Shown: positions 1 through 8,348, numbered from the stretch's first letter. The stretch: DNA of 64,000 bases from Grimontia indica (GCF_000333895.2 NZ_ANFM02000006.1:310001-374000); one strand, 5' to 3'. Translations and numbers: made by a program. Notes: generated by a model from the sequence alone, not told the origin.

Positions 1-367
1 TTTCAACCCAAAGTAACGTAAAGCGACGCCACTCTTCCTCATCAAAATGTTTCTGGAAAAATTCCACCTTCCATGAAACAACGTCAAGATCAGTCAAAGC
101 TTCAATGAAAAAGCCACTAGGGGAGTTTCTTAATTGCTCTGAAACTGGCCAGAGAAAATCTCCCATCAGGAAGAACGCTTTGTTGTGCTCGCGTCCATCT
201 ATATCTATGTAATACATTCGAATGGCCCCTCTTTGAAGCCAGTAGCAATGATCCCAGACATTTGACGCTGAAAGTAATATTGTCCCGCTAGAAACTCTGA
301 GGTCATTACCACTGCTTTCCAAGTGTGTTCTCACATCAATAGGCAGATTAACAAATGGGGACTTCAT
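1..367 (-). CDS. Crp/Fnr-family transcriptional regulator, N-terminal part (runs off window)
   Basis: The gene reads leftward and continues beyond the window, so only the first 122 residues are visible. They have the look of a cyclic-nucleotide-binding-type beta roll: an early hydrophobic strand, the segment YWLQRGAIRMYYIDIDGREH, then FFLMGDFLWP and a later strand. This pattern is typical of Crp/Fnr regulators such as cAMP- or redox-independent family members. No N-terminal cysteine cluster of the FNR type is visible, so iron-sulfur sensing is unlikely. The DNA-binding domain would lie outside the window. The ATG at 367 follows a GGATG-like ribosome site. A decayed TetR gene lies just upstream on the same strand, so this regulator may have been inserted or brought there by a deletion. 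The ligand is unknown. Confidence 0.72.
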   Translation of the reverse strand, partial: MKSPFVNLPIDVRTHLESSGNDLRVSSGTILLSASNVWDHCYWLQRGAIRMYYIDIDGREHNKAFFLMGDFLWPVSEQLRNSPSGFFIEALTDLDVVSWKVEFFQKHFDEEEWRRFTLLWVE

Positions 368-409
368 TCTTACTCATCCTAGACACGACAAAAAAAGGAC
401 CAAAACCAA

Positions 410-559
410 TTACACTCTTTTTCCATCCAGAGCAATAATTTTGGACATACCCACCTGCTTGGCAAGTTCGCCAATAGTGAGGCTTTCCAACCCTTCCCGA
501 CTCGCCATTTCAAAGGCAACTGTCAGTATCTGTTCCCGCGTCTGTTTTTTCTTGCTCAT
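410..559 (-). pseudogene. Truncated TetR-family regulator remnant (49 codons)
   Basis: The open frame gives 49 residues beginning MSKKKQTREQILTVAFEMAS and continuing through the first two helices of a TetR DNA-binding domain (LTIGELAKQVGMSK). At the point where a normal TetR has its recognition helix (usually followed by a Y/F-HF-SKE segment), the frame turns into nine unrelated residues and a stop. The whole ligand domain is missing, so the product cannot be a working repressor. The remaining promoter still carries a perfect palindrome of the kind TetR proteins bind to control themselves. I infer a deletion or replacement that joined the TetR start to the neighbouring Crp/Fnr gene. Confidence 0.75.
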
Positions 560-595
560 TTTACGACTCTCAAGCATCTAAAAATAAAATTAGCA

Positions 596-605
596 CGAAC
601 GTTCG
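596..605. promoter_or_regulatory. Palindrome CGAACGTTCG, likely old TetR operator
   Basis: A perfect 10-base palindrome lies 36 bases upstream of the truncated TetR start. Position and symmetry fit an autoregulatory TetR operator. If the regulator is dead, the site may now serve another protein or nothing. Confidence 0.45.
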
Positions 606-667
606 ATAAATCAATCACTGAATTCGCTGGTCAGAGTAGTCGATGCTACCCATCGGTAAAGCTCACA

Positions 668-1198
668 TCATTTGAGATACCGACTCATTACAAGGGTATC
701 CCACTGGCGGCCTGCAAAAGTAACATCCCCCGCACGACGTTCAATTTCGGTCATCCCCATTTTCTGACACAAGCGAATAGCAGCTTTGTTTTCAGCGATC
801 GTTTCCGCATAAAGCTGCTGAATGTCGAGAGACTCAACACCATATGCCACCAAGGCTGTCATCGCTTCTTCTGCCAATCCTGAGTGATGAAACTCACGCG
901 ACAAACCGCACCCTACTGACGCTTTTCCTGGCTGTTCTAACCTGAGCCCTACCGTTCCCATAAACTGGCCCGTTTCTTTATCGCAGACCGCCAACTGATA
1001 ATGCGTGCGTGGTATCGAGATCGCTTGCTCTTGAAACAAAGCCACCAAATATTCTGCTTTCTCTGCGCTAACATCATCAGGCGAATAGAAACGTTGATAC
1101 TTCCCATCTTGGGTCATGCTGAAATAGTCAGGTAAATCCTCTTTGAGAAAATCCCGAAGCTTTAACCTTGGCGTGAATAATTCAAACACTTCAAACAA
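668..1198 (-). CDS. GNAT N-acetyltransferase, RimJ/RimL type
   Basis: This 176-residue protein has the layout of Acetyltransf_3 enzymes: N-terminal strand TPRLKLRDF, central strand MGTVGLRLEQPGKASVGCGL, the acceptor of acetyl-CoA around SREFHHSGLAEEAMTALVAYG, and the late segment NKAAIRLCQKMGM typical of the family. Such enzymes move an acetyl group from acetyl-CoA to an amine, often a protein N-terminus or small molecule; the substrate here cannot be told. The longest frame begins with TTG at 1198, and a GTG nine bases later is also possible, so the start is uncertain. The gene stands alone and is divergent from the next exported protein. Confidence 0.85.
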   Translation of the reverse strand: MFEVFELFTPRLKLRDFLKEDLPDYFSMTQDGKYQRFYSPDDVSAEKAEYLVALFQEQAISIPRTHYQLAVCDKETGQFMGTVGLRLEQPGKASVGCGLSREFHHSGLAEEAMTALVAYGVESLDIQQLYAETIAENKAAIRLCQKMGMTEIERRAGDVTFAGRQWDTLVMSRYLK

Positions 1199-1387
1199 CC
1201 CGTTCCGTGACTAATGGGAAAGAATTTCTTTCCAGTAATACTATCAAAATCAGCATGCTGGTTAAGGCCTCATTCAGTTATCCCTTTGAGTCTTAACCCT
1301 TCCTAAACGCGATGCAGTTAACACTTTTAGACTCAATCTTTCATTGCTAACGTGATTTGGCATCAACGCACTTATGAGGAAAAAACA

Positions 1388-1693
1388 ATGAAAAAGGTCC
1401 TTGCTACATTGCTTCTTAGCCTTGCTGCCTCTCCTGCTTTTGCGGCCAATACGGAGATTAAAGTTACGCCGGTGCACGGCGGTGCTTTTGTCAAAGTCAC
1501 CCAAAACGGTCAACCTTTTGAAGGTGCTGAAGTCATTACCAGCTCCGATCTGCTTGGCTCTAAACTCACAGATGAATACGGCCGGGCATTCTTTTCAGCA
1601 TCGCCACAAATTACCCAACGGGTTGAATTCAGCATTACCGATGCCGATGGATACACAGCGAGCCAAAAGCGCACGATTGAACGAAACGGTTAA
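1388..1693 (+). CDS. Small exported protein with Ig/carboxypeptidase-regulatory-like fold
   Basis: The 101-residue product starts with a clear signal peptide (MKKVLATLLLSLAASPAFA, cleavage after AFA). The mature part of about 80 residues has a small beta-sandwich pattern: VKVTQNGQPFEGAEV, then KLTDEYGRAFFSA, then VEFSITDADGYT, as in carboxypeptidase regulatory-like or bacterial Ig-like domains. The ATG at 1388 is chosen over an in-frame upstream ATG at 1352 because it is followed by the signal peptide and preceded by TGAGGAAAAA. The protein is probably periplasmic or secreted. No specific function is recognised. Confidence 0.7.
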   Translation: MKKVLATLLLSLAASPAFAANTEIKVTPVHGGAFVKVTQNGQPFEGAEVITSSDLLGSKLTDEYGRAFFSASPQITQRVEFSITDADGYTASQKRTIERNG

Positions 1694-1699
1694 AGTGCG

Positions 1700-1728
1700 C
1701 CCCCGCCGCGTCTTTTGCGCGGCGTGGG
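1700..1728 (+). terminator. GC-rich hairpin after small exported protein
   Basis: CGCCGCG and CGCGGCG pair across a 7-base loop seven bases after the stop codon, and the stem can be extended with a mismatch. There is no U tract, so it may only protect the 3' end of the message. Confidence 0.4.
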
Positions 1729-2142
1729 TATTGTCTGACTATTTATTCATCACATTAAGCGCTACAAAAGTACCAGCCGCCAGTTTCATTCTTTTTCCAT
1801 TAAAAGCATAAAATTAGGCCTATCTAAATTGTGTATAACTTTCCACACCTAAAGCCAAGCCTAAATTAGCTTTGTGTTTTTCGAATATTCATCACAATTT
1901 CTGTCAAAACCGCTCCGTTACGAGCCATGTCAGCCATACAACGGCATTTATTTCCACACTAATCCTAGATGAATTATTTCTACCTCCCCCAAGGTAATTA
2001 TCATGATAAATACCTTAACATTCCCTATTTTGTCTCACCACAAAGACAGGTCAAACAGTGAGAGATGGCATTATTCCCCACCACGTGAAAGCGGTTTCTC
2101 CACGTTAGCATTTCAATCTCTCAAAATAAGGAATAGGAACCT
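1729..2142. other. AT-rich gap upstream of the first RTX gene
   Basis: About 410 bases without a convincing gene. It presumably holds the promoter of the RTX gene, whose ribosome site is AAGGAATAGGAACCT before the ATG. I found no known riboswitch pattern here. Confidence 0.5.
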
Positions 2143-3483
2143 ATGGCGAATATCATCAACGGAACCGAAAACGAAGACATCATTGAAGGCACAGACGGAG
2201 TCGATTTCATCTATGGCCATGGTGGTAACGACTACATCCAAGGCTGGGATGGAACAGATTACATCTACGGTGGTGATGGCGATGACACGGTTATCGGAGG
2301 CGATGGAACAGACGAAGTACACGGTGATGCGGGTAACGACTGGGTACGTGGTGGCCTTTTGAATGATAACCTGTTTGGCGATTCTGGCGATGACCGTGTT
2401 GAAGGTTTCGATGGTGACGACAACCTTTACGGCGGTACCGGGAATGACGACCTCTATGGTGGCAAAGGCAAGGACAATGTTTACGGTGGCGATGGCAATG
2501 ACCGCGCAAGAGGTAATGAAGGTGATGACTTCGTTAGCGGCGGAAAAGGCGACGACATCTTATTCGGTAACACGGGCAATGACGTGCTCGAAGGCGACGA
2601 AGGTCATGACGTACTTTGGGGTAACGAAGGTACCGACAAACTAGACGGCGGATTGGGCAACGACAAACTCTTCGGTGGCGAAGGCGATGATCTGCTTTAT
2701 GGTAAAGACGGCGACGACCTTTTGGAAGGTGGTGATGGCCACGACGAAATCTACGGTGGTTTGAACAACGACTATCTCGACGGTGGCAATGGCAATGACA
2801 TGCTTAACGGTGGCTACGGTAACGATGAACTCCATGGCGGCCTGGGCAATGACGAACTGTATGGACGTGGCGATGACGATCAAGTCTTTGGTGGCGCAGG
2901 CGATGACTATGTCAGTGGTGGCCTGGGTAACGACTTCGTCAATGGCGGTTCCGGTAACGACACCATTTTGGGTGAAGAAGGCGATGACCACCTGATCGGG
3001 CTTGAAGGTAGTGACACCATCTATGGCGGTCTCGGCAATGACTTCATCGACGGCCACACTGAGAACGATATCCTCTACGGCTGGTCAGGCAATGACACCC
3101 TGCGAGGTGGCTTAGGCGACGACAAACTGTTCGGTGAAGCAGATAACGACAAGCTTTACGGTCACGACGGACTGGATCGCCTGAATGGCGGTGGCGGTGA
3201 CGACTATCTGGATGGCGGCGTGGGTCGTGACATCCTGACTGGTGGCGCTGGCCGCGACACCTTCTTCTTTAATAACAGCAGTGAAAACGACATCATTCTC
3301 GACTTCAATGGCAACCTGGACACCATTGCAATTCAGAAGACGCTGGCAACACGAATGTCAGACATCAACATTCGTCAATCTGGTGAAGACGTGATCATGA
3401 CATTTGATAAAGCACCAACCAAGATCGTGCTGGATAAGTTCAGCGCAAACGATCTGGATGCATCTATGTTTGATTTCGTATAA
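2143..3483 (+). CDS. RTX calcium-binding repeat protein, 446 aa
   Basis: Residues from about 7 to 370 are roughly forty tandem nonapeptides of the GGxGNDxLx type, which fold as a calcium-bound parallel beta roll. The last 80 residues form the usual RTX end module: RDTFFF, then NDIILDFNGNLDTI, the strand INIRQSGEDVIMTF and a final MFDFV. There is no Sec signal peptide, and the aspartate/phenylalanine-rich C-terminus fits type I secretion to the outside of the cell. No enzyme or adhesin domain is present, so this is a nearly pure repeat protein whose role may be structural, for example in biofilm or surface layers. No ABC exporter, membrane fusion protein or TolC lies beside it. Long open frames on the other strand and in other frames are products of the repeats. 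Confidence 0.9.
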   Translation: MANIINGTENEDIIEGTDGVDFIYGHGGNDYIQGWDGTDYIYGGDGDDTVIGGDGTDEVHGDAGNDWVRGGLLNDNLFGDSGDDRVEGFDGDDNLYGGTGNDDLYGGKGKDNVYGGDGNDRARGNEGDDFVSGGKGDDILFGNTGNDVLEGDEGHDVLWGNEGTDKLDGGLGNDKLFGGEGDDLLYGKDGDDLLEGGDGHDEIYGGLNNDYLDGGNGNDMLNGGYGNDELHGGLGNDELYGRGDDDQVFGGAGDDYVSGGLGNDFVNGGSGNDTILGEEGDDHLIGLEGSDTIYGGLGNDFIDGHTENDILYGWSGNDTLRGGLGDDKLFGEADNDKLYGHDGLDRLNGGGGDDYLDGGVGRDILTGGAGRDTFFFNNSSENDIILDFNGNLDTIAIQKTLATRMSDINIRQSGEDVIMTFDKAPTKIVLDKFSANDLDASMFDFV

Positions 3484-3495
3484 ACCTTAAAACCT

Positions 3496-3526
3496 AAAAG
3501 CGGAGGTTTCCCCTCCGCTTTTCTCT
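3496..3526 (+). terminator. Intrinsic terminator of the RTX gene (bidirectional)
   Basis: AAAAGCGGAGG and CCTCCGCTTTT form an 11-pair stem with a 5-base loop, followed by T-rich sequence. It sits between convergent genes and has A and T runs on both sides, so it can act both ways. Confidence 0.85.
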
Positions 3527-3545
3527 TTTACAGCCAGATGCTTTC

Positions 3546-4178
3546 TCAGTCGATAACATCTGGTTTCTTGTCTGGCTTCGCGTAGCTCAGTCGCCCTAAC
3601 CTGTTGGTGACGTGGTAGCTATCTAGTCCGGAAACAGCCACGGTTTCCAGCGCTTCAATATCGATATACCCATCATGCGCAATCACATCGTCTTCCACCA
3701 GCACATGGTTGATTTCACCAATCACTAATACTGTACCGTTGATCTCCAGTGTTTGTGATTCTCTCAACACCAGCGAGTATTTCAGTCGGCTTTCTGCGAC
3801 GAAAGGTGCTTTGGCTTCATCAACCCATTCGGGTGTCAAACCAACCTCATCAAACTCTGAGACTTGCTGCTCATAACGTGCTGAAGTTTGGTGGGCTTCC
3901 CTCCAAATCTCTACGTTGACCTGATTGATAGTGTATTCGCCAAGTTCGAGAATATTTTCCAACGTGTCTCGGGTGACAGTATGAGGACGCATGATCATTC
4001 CCACCAAAGGCGGGTTGGCTCCAATGTGGAAAACGGAGCTTACGATCGCGAGATTATGATTGCCCTTTCCATCCGTTGTACCAATAAGATTTGCGCTTTT
4101 GAAACCGGAAAGACTGTTAATGAGCTTGGCGCGATACCTGTCTTCAAGCTGTCTGAGCGCTTCGATGTTGAAATGCAT
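3546..4178 (-). CDS. Flavin reductase-like domain protein (FMN-binding)
   Basis: The 210-residue protein matches the flavin reductase-like split-barrel family (DIM6/NTAB group): FKSANLIGTTDGKGNHNLAIVSSVFHIGANPPLVGMIMRP near the N-terminus is the usual flavin-site region, followed by TRDTLENILELGEYTINQV and the EINHVLVEDD strand near the end. Members bind FMN and either reduce flavin with NAD(P)H for a partner oxygenase or carry out a reductase reaction of their own. No oxygenase partner is adjacent. The start ATG at 4178 has AGAGGCC seven bases upstream. The gene is single and convergent with the RTX gene. Confidence 0.82.
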   Translation of the reverse strand: MHFNIEALRQLEDRYRAKLINSLSGFKSANLIGTTDGKGNHNLAIVSSVFHIGANPPLVGMIMRPHTVTRDTLENILELGEYTINQVNVEIWREAHQTSARYEQQVSEFDEVGLTPEWVDEAKAPFVAESRLKYSLVLRESQTLEINGTVLVIGEINHVLVEDDVIAHDGYIDIEALETVAVSGLDSYHVTNRLGRLSYAKPDKKPDVID

Positions 4179-4604
4179 GATGGCCTCTCGTTGTCATATT
4201 TGCCTTTCAATACCAGATTAACGCCCATTTCGATCAATTATTCCGTCTCCAGAATTGCACTTTCCCTTGTTAACTCTATGTTAACCTCGCCCCTGCGAAT
4301 GCTAGATTTATGGGCATAACCTCTCACTATCATCGTCTACTCAATGAAAGTTCTCAATAACAACCAAATATTCTGAATTTTACTGATTATTATTGATTTT
4401 CCGGTTTTGTTTCATCGCAAATAAACTGATGGTATTGGTCTATCTCTGACTACATTCTTTGTCATCACTTCCCTAGGATCTACTCGCCTGTTCCAACTCG
4501 CACAACTCAACAACCCACGCATTTTAGCGCTCACAAGCTACGCAGGGGTGGAGTGAAGAAAATACCCAACGGAAAGCTTGGGCTTAACAAATAAGGAAGC
4601 AATA
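4179..4604. other. Non-coding gap between divergent genes
   Basis: About 425 bases, AT-rich in the middle, holding the two divergent promoters. No gene, repeat or recognisable RNA motif was found. Confidence 0.5.
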
Positions 4605-5258
4605 ATGAGCAAGACCACAATCAAAGTCGCGCTGCTGTCATTGGCTGTTTCAGCTAGCGCTACATCTTATGCTGAGGACAAAGCAACTAATCAAGAAGGC
4701 GTGATAGACGGCATCAACTTCGGCCCATTGGCACAGTTAGTCGGCACCTGGAAAAGCACTGAACAAGGTGGCGTCGATGTCGCCCCTGCTCAGTCGGGAA
4801 CAGAAAATGGCAAAGGTGCGCCTGCTGCTACACCACTGTACGAAGTGATGACATTTGAAGTTGCCGCTGATGCCACCAATGCCAGCGAACAGTATCTGGC
4901 TGCGATTTACTACAAACAGGAAGTGTTCCGTAAAGCCGACGACACCAAATTCCATGACCAGCGCGGCTATCTGATTTACGACCACAAAAATCAGACCGTT
5001 TACAACTCTTTCTGTGTGCCTCGCGCGACTTGCGTTGTAGCAGAAGGTAAAGCAGGTAACGACATGACTCTGGTTGCTTCTGGGGATGGCATCGCTCAGT
5101 CTGACTTTATGGCCAACAATGCCAGCACCAAAGACTTCACCATGAACATCAAAATCGATGGCGACAAGCTGACTTACACTGAGACAGTTAAGCTCGATAT
5201 CTACGGAAAGCCTTTCTCACATTCAGACAGTGACACACTGATTCGCGTCAACAACTAA
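4605..5258 (+). CDS. Exported nitrobindin/FABP-like beta-barrel protein
   Basis: The 217-residue precursor has a signal peptide (MSKTTIKVALLSLAVSASAT, cleavage probably after SYA). The mature protein has the order of features of nitrobindin-like heme-binding barrels: LAQLVGTWKSTEQGG near the start, YEVMTFEV, then FHDQRGYLIYDHKNQTVYNSF (the GxL strand), a later GDKLTYTETVKLDIYG and a final LIRVNN. Known relatives bind heme or hydrophobic ligands; the exported location here is uncommon. The start at 4605 has AAGGAAGC upstream and is preferred to the in-frame ATG at 4578. Domain assignment is from pattern only and is moderate. Confidence 0.6.
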   Translation: MSKTTIKVALLSLAVSASATSYAEDKATNQEGVIDGINFGPLAQLVGTWKSTEQGGVDVAPAQSGTENGKGAPAATPLYEVMTFEVAADATNASEQYLAAIYYKQEVFRKADDTKFHDQRGYLIYDHKNQTVYNSFCVPRATCVVAEGKAGNDMTLVASGDGIAQSDFMANNASTKDFTMNIKIDGDKLTYTETVKLDIYGKPFSHSDSDTLIRVNN

Positions 5259-5260
5259 CA

Positions 5261-5289
5261 AAAACGCCCTCCGGTATGGAGGGCGTTTT
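5261..5289 (+). terminator. Strong bidirectional terminator
   Basis: AAAACGCCCTCC pairs perfectly over 12 bases with GGAGGGCGTTTT around a 5-base loop. It lies between two convergent genes. Confidence 0.9.
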
Positions 5290-5308
5290 CTTAAAACTCT
5301 CAGCAACG

Positions 5309-6211
5309 TCATTCACCGTACTTTCGTTGGTATCTCGGCAGCATGCTCTCGTTGCCGATAATGCCCCCTTGATGAATATAGAGCAGCGTCTTGTTCTTAT
5401 TAACCAGTAACCATTCGCTCAGACATCGCCACATCAAAGGGTCGTACAACAAATCAAACTCAACCCCGGTCTGTTCCAGTAAGGCTTTCCATATTTGGTA
5501 ATCTTGACGATATAGTTTTCCGAAATGATGCTTAGACGGTGTCTCTAATACCGCAGGGAAACACGTTTCACCAAGCTCCCTGAACTGCTCAACCAAATAG
5601 TCTTTTCCCCCCACACACGGGCAGGTCAGAACTTCAATACCATGTGCTTTCAAATGCTTGTGTAAAAACAACGCGGTGGTTCCGGTTCCTGACGGCAGCG
5701 CTACACAGACATTATCCATGTGATTGGATTGCACCCACTCCAAAATCTCTTTTGCCAACGTCGCCACGCCCCGCTCTGCAATGGGAGAACGCCCACCTTC
5801 TGGCACATATAAACATCCCTCGCCAAGCCGGTTTGCATGAATGTAATCATGGGGATGAATAGGCTCATCCGTCAGCGCTGACACTGCAATCACTTCCGCG
5901 CCCAGCTCCAACGCGATGCGATAGTTACCAATTGGGTTATCCTTCAACCAATCTGGTATACGGTCGACATAAAACTCCAGCTGCCAGTCTTTCATCTTTG
6001 CCAATGCTGCCAGCGAAAGCAGTGAATTTGCCTGCGGAGAACCATAGCCAATCAGATGGGTAACACCCTTGTCTTCCAGTTCCAATAACGCCATCAATTT
6101 GCGCGCTTTGTTGCCAGAAAAATGTGGGTGGAGCTGGTCGTCGCGTTTAAGGAAGAAAGAATAACCTTCAAAGCGATGTTGCGTGATGGGAGTTTGGGAG
6201 AGTTTCATCAT
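5309..6211 (-). CDS. PLP enzyme of the D-cysteine desulfhydrase / ACC deaminase family
   Basis: This 300-residue protein shows the fold-type II PLP pattern of this family: FFLKRDDQLHPHFSGNKARKL supplies the Schiff-base lysine in SGNKARK, and PSGTGTTALFL is the phosphate-binding loop. The usual QSNH(Q)xRQ segment, which holds a catalytic serine in ACC deaminase, reads PQANSLLS here, so the serine is replaced by alanine. The reaction may therefore differ from the known enzymes. The gene is single, ends against a strong terminator, and starts with two adjacent ATG codons at 6211 and 6208. The substrate is likely a small sulfur or cyclic amino acid but this is inference. Confidence 0.8.
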   Translation of the reverse strand: MMKLSQTPITQHRFEGYSFFLKRDDQLHPHFSGNKARKLMALLELEDKGVTHLIGYGSPQANSLLSLAALAKMKDWQLEFYVDRIPDWLKDNPIGNYRIALELGAEVIAVSALTDEPIHPHDYIHANRLGEGCLYVPEGGRSPIAERGVATLAKEILEWVQSNHMDNVCVALPSGTGTTALFLHKHLKAHGIEVLTCPCVGGKDYLVEQFRELGETCFPAVLETPSKHHFGKLYRQDYQIWKALLEQTGVEFDLLYDPLMWRCLSEWLLVNKNKTLLYIHQGGIIGNESMLPRYQRKYGE

Positions 6212-6365
6212 TGCTGAACTTGTTTGGTGAAGGTTACATCATATCTCAGTTTGCCCACCGTATAACTGCCACTTCTTACGAATGTATACTTTCTATTCAA
6301 ACTTTAACGATATGATGAGATAACGACCTAAACAAACGTCGAGCGAAATGGAAAAGGAGTACTCG

Positions 6366-6737
6366 ATGTCAAATTTCCTATGGACTATCTTTCAGTCGGG
6401 ACAAATTGGACGAAACCATTCAACAGCGACTCAAGCCTCTGTCAAATCTGAGCGCAATGCCAGCGACGTAAATTACCTAGAAGACAGGTTAGACACCCTG
6501 TCTCTTGCCAATCAAGCCATGTGGGAATTGCTGTCCAACCATCTCGGTTATACCGAGAATGATCTTCTGAAGAAAATGGAAGAAATAGACATGAGAGATG
6601 GCGTGCTGGATGGGAAGATCACCGTATCTGCTGTTAAAAATTGCCCGGAATGCGGACATACCATCAGAAAGCGCAGGGCAAACTGCTACTGGTGTGGCGC
6701 GGCATTAAAGGGACCGACAACATTTTCCGAAGCGTAG
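6366..6737 (+). CDS. Zinc-ribbon protein of unknown function
   Basis: The 123-residue protein ends in a four-cysteine zinc ribbon: C93, C96, C107 and C110 in CPECGHTIRKRRANCYWCG. The middle (about residues 36-75) is helical and acidic. The first residues (MSNFLWTIFQSGQI) are hydrophobic but too short for a clear membrane segment. I choose the ATG at 6366 because AAGGAG lies seven bases before it; an ATG at 6348 is in frame. Similar ribbons occur in scaffold or nucleic-acid-binding proteins. No family name is recognised. It is a single gene convergent with an Lrp regulator. Confidence 0.6.
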   Translation: MSNFLWTIFQSGQIGRNHSTATQASVKSERNASDVNYLEDRLDTLSLANQAMWELLSNHLGYTENDLLKKMEEIDMRDGVLDGKITVSAVKNCPECGHTIRKRRANCYWCGAALKGPTTFSEA

Positions 6738-6759
6738 ATGGGTTTTGGGGACGCGTTAT

Positions 6760-7224
6760 CTATTCCCCCAACCCAATTGCCGTCTCAAACTTCACCTGAC
6801 GCATCGCGACTGATGTGTGGAACTTCCGGATATTCAGGTCAGTGTGCAGCACTCGCTCGACAAACGCTTCATAGGCTTTGATATCCGGTACATTGACGAT
6901 CAAAACAAAATCATAGCTTCCGGAAGTCTGGTAACACTGGGTCACTTCTGGCGCTTTTAGAATCGAAGCGCGGAAAAGCTGGTAGATTTCCCTGCGGTCG
7001 CGCTCCATTTCCACAGAAACAATCATGGTCATTTTCACGCCCGCTAAGTCCGGGTTAAGAATCGACACATCTTTCGCGATAACACCTTCATCACGAAGTC
7101 GCTTTACCCGTTTCAAACAAGCAGGGGGAGACAGCCCCACCCGCTCAGCCAGTTCAACGTTTGCAATACGGTTATCAGTTTGAAGTGCCATCAAAATACG
7201 CTTGTCGATACGGTCGATTTCCAT
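6760..7224 (-). CDS. Lrp/AsnC-family transcriptional regulator
   Basis: The 154-residue protein has the standard arrangement: an N-terminal winged helix (DRIDKRILMALQTDNRI, with LAERVGLSPPACLKRVKRL as the recognition unit) and a C-terminal RAM ligand domain (about residues 65-140) with the conserved GSYDFVLIVNVPDIKAYEAF. Such proteins sense amino acids and form octamers. It is divergent from the Gate-domain membrane protein at 7372, with about 150 bases between them, so that gene is its most likely target. Confidence 0.93.
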   Translation of the reverse strand: MEIDRIDKRILMALQTDNRIANVELAERVGLSPPACLKRVKRLRDEGVIAKDVSILNPDLAGVKMTMIVSVEMERDRREIYQLFRASILKAPEVTQCYQTSGSYDFVLIVNVPDIKAYEAFVERVLHTDLNIRKFHTSVAMRQVKFETAIGLGE

Positions 7225-7371
7225 ATTTCTTCACTATCCATTTTCTGAGCCCTAAATTTCTTATACACCCAAACAAAAGAAATAAACAGCCAATTATCCC
7301 CACCAAATGGAAATTTAGTCACACCGAAACGGTTTAGTATTAAGTTTCTCAGCAGCACAAGGAGGTGGGAT

Positions 7372-8337
7372 ATGAAACCAGTTGTGAATTTTTTCCAGAG
7401 AACGTTAGCTGACAGCATCAATGTTGCAATCACACTTTATAAGGTCATGATTCCTACCATCATCGTGGTAAAGATCTTCGAGGAGTTCGGCGGCGTGGTC
7501 TGGTTTTCCAATTTCATCGCGCCTCTAATGAATTCAGTTGGCCTTCCCAGTGAAATGGGCTTGGTCTGGGCGACCGCTATCTTTGTGAATATATACTCTG
7601 CCCTTGTCGTTCTTATAAACACTGATGTCACCATGTCAGTAGCCCAAGCTTCCATTCTAAGCTGCATGATCTTGCTTGCGCACTCAATGCCAATTGAAGT
7701 CGGGCTCGCCAAGAAATCCGGTGTTTCTGTCTGGTGGAGCATTCTTACCCGTGTTGGCGGTGCATTGCTTCTTGGCTGGCTCTTACATTTGACATATAGC
7801 GCAACGGGATCGCTGCAAGAACAGGCACAAATCATCTGGCAACCCTCTATGGAAACAGACACGTCGCTTGTAGCCTGGGGGATTAGTCAGCTCCAGAATT
7901 TGATTTTGGTCTTCGTGATTATCGTCGCCTTGATATTCGTACTAAATATTCTCAAGGTAATAGGTATTGAAAAACTTATCGCCAAGGCACTAAGCCCTTT
8001 CCTTCGTTTGCTTGGCATCAGCAAAGAGGCCACGAATCTGACGCTGATTGGTATAACTTTGGGTCTTTCATATGGAGGTGGCCTGCTCATCAATGAGGCC
8101 AAGAAGGGACATATACCGCCTCGGGATATATTTACAGCCATTACTTTGCTCGGGCTACTGCACAGCCTGATCGAAGATACCCTCTTGATGCTGGTGATTG
8201 GTGCTGACTTTACTGCCATCTTCTGGGGAAGATTGGTCTTTGCATTGGTTTTAGTGGGTGTTGTATCCAGACTAATGCGACTGATCGATGGCAAACGCTA
8301 TGAGCGCCTTTTCTACCGCTCCGTTGCGACTGCTTAG
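7372..8337 (+). CDS. Nucleoside-recognition (Gate) domain membrane protein
   Basis: The 321-residue protein is very hydrophobic with about eight membrane segments arranged as two halves. The first half has AITLYKVMIPTIIVVKIFEEFGG and the second SKEATNLTLIGITLGLSYGGG, both typical of the Gate/nucleoside-recognition family that includes the YjiG/YjiH and SpmA/SpmB proteins. These are thought to move nucleosides or other small solutes, but substrates are mostly unproven. A strong ribosome site (AAGGAGGTGGGAT) precedes the ATG. The divergent Lrp regulator suggests control by an amino-acid signal. Confidence 0.8.
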   Translation: MKPVVNFFQRTLADSINVAITLYKVMIPTIIVVKIFEEFGGVVWFSNFIAPLMNSVGLPSEMGLVWATAIFVNIYSALVVLINTDVTMSVAQASILSCMILLAHSMPIEVGLAKKSGVSVWWSILTRVGGALLLGWLLHLTYSATGSLQEQAQIIWQPSMETDTSLVAWGISQLQNLILVFVIIVALIFVLNILKVIGIEKLIAKALSPFLRLLGISKEATNLTLIGITLGLSYGGGLLINEAKKGHIPPRDIFTAITLLGLLHSLIEDTLLMLVIGADFTAIFWGRLVFALVLVGVVSRLMRLIDGKRYERLFYRSVATA

Positions 8338-8348
8338 TCTACTCAAAT

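Noticed and set aside
1274-1513. 79-codon minus-strand frame overlapping the small exported protein
   Set aside because: The plus-strand gene has a signal peptide and ribosome site; the opposite frame has neither and is rich in basic residues.
2641-3057. Open reading frame on the minus strand inside the RTX gene
   Set aside because: It arises from the repetitive codons of the RTX nonapeptides; the translation is low-complexity (repeats of V/I/A/T) and has no ribosome site.
2143-3483. Repeated DNA units that could suggest a CRISPR-like array
   Set aside because: The units are in-frame 27-base codons for GGxGNDxLx peptides, with no constant repeats and unique spacers.
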